This document shows positions 60,343 to 64,000 of a stretch of 64,000 nucleotides of DNA, piece by piece; position 1 is the stretch's first letter; every line of letters starts with the position of its first letter. Under the pieces are notes generated by a model. The model was given only the letters and a program-made list of their open reading frames with translations. It was not told the origin of the DNA and made no database searches. The position numbers and the translations under genes were made by a program. The stretch comes from Candidatus Poribacteria bacterium (GTDB lineage Bacteria > Abyssobacteria > SURF-5), in assembly GCA_016215705.1 (NCBI GenBank), contig JACRIR010000053.1, forward strand, positions 1 through 64,000, given 5' to 3'.

Positions 60343-61562
60343 AACCGGACCGAATCATGGGTGTGCGCGGCTATCTCTCGGAATATGACATTGTAATCGT
60401 CAAGCATACCTACACGCCCACCGGTGGCGCCGAGCAGGAACTATTGCGCTATTTGCTTCCACGGGCGAAATCGGTCGTCTACGTGAGCCACCCTTTTTCT
60501 GATGCGCGCGGTATTCCGCTTAACACTTCCATTGCGATCTATGAACAAGGAGAGAAACGGCGTGAGATAGTTGCGCCTCTCGTGAAGGGGCCACAGCCGC
60601 TGTTTTTTCTGAAGGACGTTCTATTCACACTATGGTATTTGCGGAAGAATTCCCCCTCTCGCGGATTCAGAATATACGTCGGCGTGGACAACTTGAATGC
60701 CTATACCGGCCTATTGCTGAAGCGGCTCGGAGTGGTCGAACGTGTGATCTACTATGTGATTGACTATGCGCCGCAGAGATTCAGCAACCGGTTCGGGCAA
60801 TGGCTTTATCAGGAAGTTGACAAGCGTTGCTGCTACGGATCCGATGCCGTATGGAATGTTTCAGCATCGATGGAAGAAGCTCGCAAGGAAGCCCGCATCG
60901 ATGCAAATAGATGCGCTCCCCAATTGGAAGTCCCTCTCGGAAACAGGTATTCGGAAATACAGAAGTTGGCGCTCGAGAAAAAAGACCCAAACCTGATAGT
61001 ATTCCTGGGGAGCCTCACTCGAGAGCAGGGGCTCGATCGCGCGATACAGGCTATGCCGGAAATGAAACGCCGACTCCCGAACGCAAGATTACGGATAATT
61101 GGCGACGGCCCGGAATGCGCCTCGTTGAGAAATCTTGCAGTCGAAAAAGGCGTTTCAGACGCGGTCGAATTCATGGGATTCGTTGAGGACGACACTGAAG
61201 CGGCGAGGCTGGCGGCCGAGGGCGCTGTCGGGATAGCGCCCTATGTGCAGACCACCGACACATACAAGCGCTTAGCGGACCCCGGCAAAGTGAAGATATA
61301 TTTGGCGGCTGGATTGCCGGTTATAATCACGCGCGTGCCGCGCATCGCCGGCCTTATTGAAACAAGGGAGGCAGGGGTAATCATTGAACCCAATGCCGGC
61401 AGCCTGACCGATGCCGTGAACGCGATACTATCATCGCCGGAAAAGCTTCGAAGACTGCGGGCAAATGCCTCTGAGCTTGGCAAAGAGTACGATTGGGATA
61501 CGGTTTTTGATCGCGCGCTTGAGCAGACGTTTGAACATTGGAGAGAAAAAAAGTGTGGCTGA
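60330..61562 (+). CDS. Glycosyltransferase family 4 (variant donor motif)
   Basis: 410 residues. N-terminal TYTPTGGAEQELLRYLL; donor half with LIVFLGSLTREQGLDRAI, LRIIGDGPECASLRNLA, VEFMGFVEDDTEA and DPGKVKIYLAAGLPVIITRV, where the usual EX7E is replaced by the lysine-centred variant. The ATG at 60330 has AGGAG five bases upstream and overlaps the preceding gene. The C-terminus overlaps the YfhO-like gene by 8 bp. Confidence 0.88.
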   Translation: METVEPDRIMGVRGYLSEYDIVIVKHTYTPTGGAEQELLRYLLPRAKSVVYVSHPFSDARGIPLNTSIAIYEQGEKRREIVAPLVKGPQPLFFLKDVLFTLWYLRKNSPSRGFRIYVGVDNLNAYTGLLLKRLGVVERVIYYVIDYAPQRFSNRFGQWLYQEVDKRCCYGSDAVWNVSASMEEARKEARIDANRCAPQLEVPLGNRYSEIQKLALEKKDPNLIVFLGSLTREQGLDRAIQAMPEMKRRLPNARLRIIGDGPECASLRNLAVEKGVSDAVEFMGFVEDDTEAARLAAEGAVGIAPYVQTTDTYKRLADPGKVKIYLAAGLPVIITRVPRIAGLIETREAGVIIEPNAGSLTDAVNAILSSPEKLRRLRANASELGKEYDWDTVFDRALEQTFEHWREKKCG

Positions 61563-63978
61563 TGTAGTCACTGCGAGGCTCAAACAGGCAGAATGCGAGG
61601 GAAGCAGGTTTTCTTCCGCGGCCTTGTCCGTGGGTTGTATCCTCGTGTTCGCGGCTGCGAGCGCCTTTGTCTTTCGGGGGATTTGGAATCCGCTCAATAC
61701 AATCGAGGGAGCCGATTCATCGCTGTGGCTGCCAATGTTTGTGAAAGAGTGGACGCGGTGGCTGTTTGTGCCGCGCTGGTTCCCCCATTTCCTCGCCGGC
61801 ATCCCCCAACAGTTTCAGTTTGTATCACATGCTCTTCCGTTGATGCTGTTGTTGCCGCCGCACAGGTTTCACGGGTTCCAGTTCATGTTCGACACGTTCC
61901 TTGCGGGCGCATTCATGTACGCATTCCTGCGCGACCGGCGGATGGGTCGTTTCGGCTCGCTCATTGGAGGTCTGTCGTTTCAACTGGGAAACAGCTTGCT
62001 CACGGGCGCGAGGCAGGGAGTAATGTGGAAATTCGACACGGCCTGCTGGGTCCCGCTGTTCCTCCTGTTCTTCACCCGGATTCTCGATGGACGTCCGAAG
62101 CGCTTGTCGAACTGCGCGTTTGCAGGAGCCGCGCTTGGCCTCCAATTCCTTGGCGGCGAAATCCAGTTGGCCTACTATGTATGCTTGCTCGCGCTCGCGC
62201 TGGCGGTATTCGACTCCATTTCACACATCCTGGATAAACGACAAGCCCGGGTCGGCGGCGAAGCGCTCAAAATCCTTGGCGAACGTTCACTGTTGGCCGG
62301 CCTTTCCGTCGCGATTGCCGTCGTCTTTGCGGCCGAGGTGTTCTGCAGCTACGCAGCCTTTACGCGCGCCCAAAAGAATGTCGCAGTTCAAACCGAAGAA
62401 GACAATTGGCGCTTCGCGACCGAGTTCTCGTTCCATCCTCAAGAAACGCCTTCTCTCGCCCTCACCAACAGGATGTTCGAGGGCGGAATTGCCCATATGT
62501 CCGCGAAGCGGGATTCTAAAGGTCAGCGAGTGACGCGTATCACGGATGATTATATGGGTGTAGTCGCGATCATGTTCGCATTTGTTTCGCTTTTCGCGCC
62601 CAAGAGACGGACATATTTTTTTCTGGGCGCGGCTCTTCTGGCGCTTGTAATTTCCTTCGGTCGATACTTTCCTCCCCCCTATCGTCTTATTTACGCGCTT
62701 CCTCTTATGAAAGGCTTTCGGAACCCGCATAAGTGGCTGTTCATCACTGCGGTTTGTGTCCCTGTGCTGGCTGGTATCGGAGCGGACTATTGGATGAACG
62801 CGCCGATGGCGCGAAGCCGCAGAATATTTTGCGCTATATTTCTGTTCTTCCTGCTCATGGCAGGAGTGGCCTATGCATCGCCGCGCATTGCCGGGGCCGC
62901 CTCGCAGGGGCCACACTTCCCTTCCGCTGTTCGGAATCCGATGACCATTCTCGCGCTGGCATCCATCGCGGGCATTATGGGTAGGATGAAGAAGGCGAGA
63001 GGATCGAAGTTTGTCGGAGGCATCATCTCGTTCGTGCTCATTATTCTGCTTGCGGGTGACCTCATCGCAAACGGCTCAAGGTTTATCTTCTACTATGATT
63101 ACCCTTCAAGATATGTCAACGACGATTTGATACAATGGTTCCGGGACAGGCCCAAACCGTTTCGTGTGAAACTCTGGGCGGAGAGCCTGTACTTGCGAAA
63201 CATGGTGACGGAGACGCTCCCTTATTATGGAATCGACGTCGTTGACGTCATCATGTCGAGGCGTCCGGAAAGATACTCGGAAATGCTTCGGGCGGTCAGG
63301 AAAGGACATCTGCCGCTGGACAGGTTCCTCCAGCTTTTGAACGTTCGATACGTCCTGTCAGCGGCCCCGGTTCAAGGAGCAGGCATCTCCCTGACTCCAT
63401 TGACTGTCCCAAGAACCGGCCTGAATCCGATTATGTCTCCCGATTCCTATGAGGTCTATGAGGTCACTGATTTCATGCCGCGCGCCTACGTGGTGGACAA
63501 GTTTGAGACAGCAACCCCCGAGAGGACACTCGGTACGCTCGCAAGACCGGATTTTGACTTGCGCCGGACCGTCGTGCTCGAGAAACAGCCTGATCTTATC
63601 GAGAAGAATAATACGAGCAAGCATGACGAGGGCAAGGTCGAATGGAACATCGAAAGCTTCTCGCAAGCGCCTCAGCGTGTGAGCATGCGTGTCACCGTGA
63701 ACAGGCCCGCCCTTCTGGTGCTTGAAGACTTCTTCGACGAGAATTGGCATGGCCGGGTTGACACTCAAGAGGTCGAAGTTCTGCGAGCGAATTATTTAAT
63801 GCGCGCGGTTGTGGTTCCCAAGGGAACACATTCGGTCGTGTTTACATACATGCCTGCGGTCTGGGGATTCGCGCTGACGATTACAGGGTGGGTTTTGCTG
63901 GCAGTGATAGCGGCCTCACAAGCGATACGGTTCTTGGTTAGTGGGATTTTTCAAGGAGACGACGTGAAAAGGGCATGA
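61555..63978 (+). CDS. YfhO-like multi-spanning membrane protein
   Basis: 807 residues with about twelve membrane helices in the first 540 and a soluble periplasmic C-terminal domain. EGADSSLWLPMF and NPHKWLFITAVC are YfhO-type segments (PF09586); the family is GT-C-like and has been linked to glycosylation of lipids or teichoic acids. The start is set at GTG 61555 with GGAGAG nine bases upstream; the open frame extends 30 codons into the preceding gene, but that part is its shadow. It overlaps the next gene by ATGA. Confidence 0.82.
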   Translation: MADVVTARLKQAECEGSRFSSAALSVGCILVFAAASAFVFRGIWNPLNTIEGADSSLWLPMFVKEWTRWLFVPRWFPHFLAGIPQQFQFVSHALPLMLLLPPHRFHGFQFMFDTFLAGAFMYAFLRDRRMGRFGSLIGGLSFQLGNSLLTGARQGVMWKFDTACWVPLFLLFFTRILDGRPKRLSNCAFAGAALGLQFLGGEIQLAYYVCLLALALAVFDSISHILDKRQARVGGEALKILGERSLLAGLSVAIAVVFAAEVFCSYAAFTRAQKNVAVQTEEDNWRFATEFSFHPQETPSLALTNRMFEGGIAHMSAKRDSKGQRVTRITDDYMGVVAIMFAFVSLFAPKRRTYFFLGAALLALVISFGRYFPPPYRLIYALPLMKGFRNPHKWLFITAVCVPVLAGIGADYWMNAPMARSRRIFCAIFLFFLLMAGVAYASPRIAGAASQGPHFPSAVRNPMTILALASIAGIMGRMKKARGSKFVGGIISFVLIILLAGDLIANGSRFIFYYDYPSRYVNDDLIQWFRDRPKPFRVKLWAESLYLRNMVTETLPYYGIDVVDVIMSRRPERYSEMLRAVRKGHLPLDRFLQLLNVRYVLSAAPVQGAGISLTPLTVPRTGLNPIMSPDSYEVYEVTDFMPRAYVVDKFETATPERTLGTLARPDFDLRRTVVLEKQPDLIEKNNTSKHDEGKVEWNIESFSQAPQRVSMRVTVNRPALLVLEDFFDENWHGRVDTQEVEVLRANYLMRAVVVPKGTHSVVFTYMPAVWGFALTITGWVLLAVIAASQAIRFLVSGIFQGDDVKRA

Positions 63979-64000
63979 AACTCAACCTCGGCTGTGGAAA
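63975..64000 (+). CDS. Methyltransferase, N-terminal fragment (cut by window end)
   Basis: The last 26 bases begin a new gene: an ATG overlapping the previous TGA by four bases, then codons for MKLNLGCGK. The K-L-N-L-G-C-G-x start is that of a class I SAM-dependent methyltransferase, with motif I at the very N-terminus. It continues outside the window and belongs to the same operon. Confidence 0.7.

Overview
The window comes from a Gram-negative bacterium: it encodes a TonB-dependent receptor, a Wza-type outer-membrane lipoprotein and an outer-membrane beta-barrel. A DsrMK/HmeCD-like cytochrome b and Fe-S pair, many B12-binding radical SAM enzymes and dense two-component signalling suggest an anaerobe of the deltaproteobacterial kind or a related uncultured lineage. 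The sequence alone does not fix the phylum. I saw no rRNA, tRNA, transposase, phage gene or CRISPR array.

Layout. (1) 1-7616, minus strand: seven receiver-domain genes in a row, including two receiver-first histidine kinases, an HD-GYP cyclic-di-GMP phosphodiesterase and a degenerate receiver. None has a membrane segment. A near-consensus sigma-54 promoter (7645-7660) sits just before the first of them, and an NtrC-type activator (7882-9306) lies immediately upstream on the same strand with its own sigma-70-like promoter (9532-9560). (2) 9307-10369: a gene-poor kilobase with an orphan hairpin/terminator, short degenerate repeats and a frameshifted relic of a TonB receptor C-terminus. (3) 10370-18073, plus strand: TonB-dependent receptor, orphan periplasmic binding protein, membrane histidine kinase, Rcp1-like regulator and hybrid kinase, with the last four overlapping; this looks like one ligand-sensing pathway. 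(4) 18118-48990, minus strand: about 24 tightly overlapping exopolysaccharide genes, read from the export end (secreted SLH-like protein, beta-barrel, Wza, Wzc tyrosine kinase, Wzy) down to the initiating sugar-phosphate transferase. Four B12-binding radical SAM enzymes are interleaved with seven GT4 glycosyltransferases, two methyltransferases, two deacetylases, an aminotransferase, a FemAB-like acyltransferase, a flippase and a second polymerase/ligase. (5) 49036-50613: D-aminoacylase. (6) 51049-54075, minus: cytochrome b, HdrD/DsrK-like protein and a single-domain response regulator. (7) 54076-55007: gene-poor, with a clear C-terminal relic of a GH1 beta-glucosidase and an inverted repeat. 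(8) 55008-55832: an SDR dehydrogenase with an in-frame insertion. (9) 55880-57151, minus, a GT-C-like membrane glycosyltransferase, diverging from 57482-64000, plus, a second glycan operon (three GT2, one GT4, a YfhO-like membrane protein and a methyltransferase cut by the window end).

Working model (inference). The cytosolic sigma-54/receiver network and the TonB/binding-protein/kinase pathway flank a large polysaccharide locus, and the HD-GYP enzyme offers a cyclic-di-GMP link to it. The most unusual features are the four B12 radical SAM enzymes inside one polysaccharide operon, the receiver array with its sigma-54 control site, and two gene relics (TonB receptor, GH1) left in the two gene-poor gaps. 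Most start codons were moved from the longest possible ORF to a nearer start with a ribosome-binding site; several starts are GTG or TTG.
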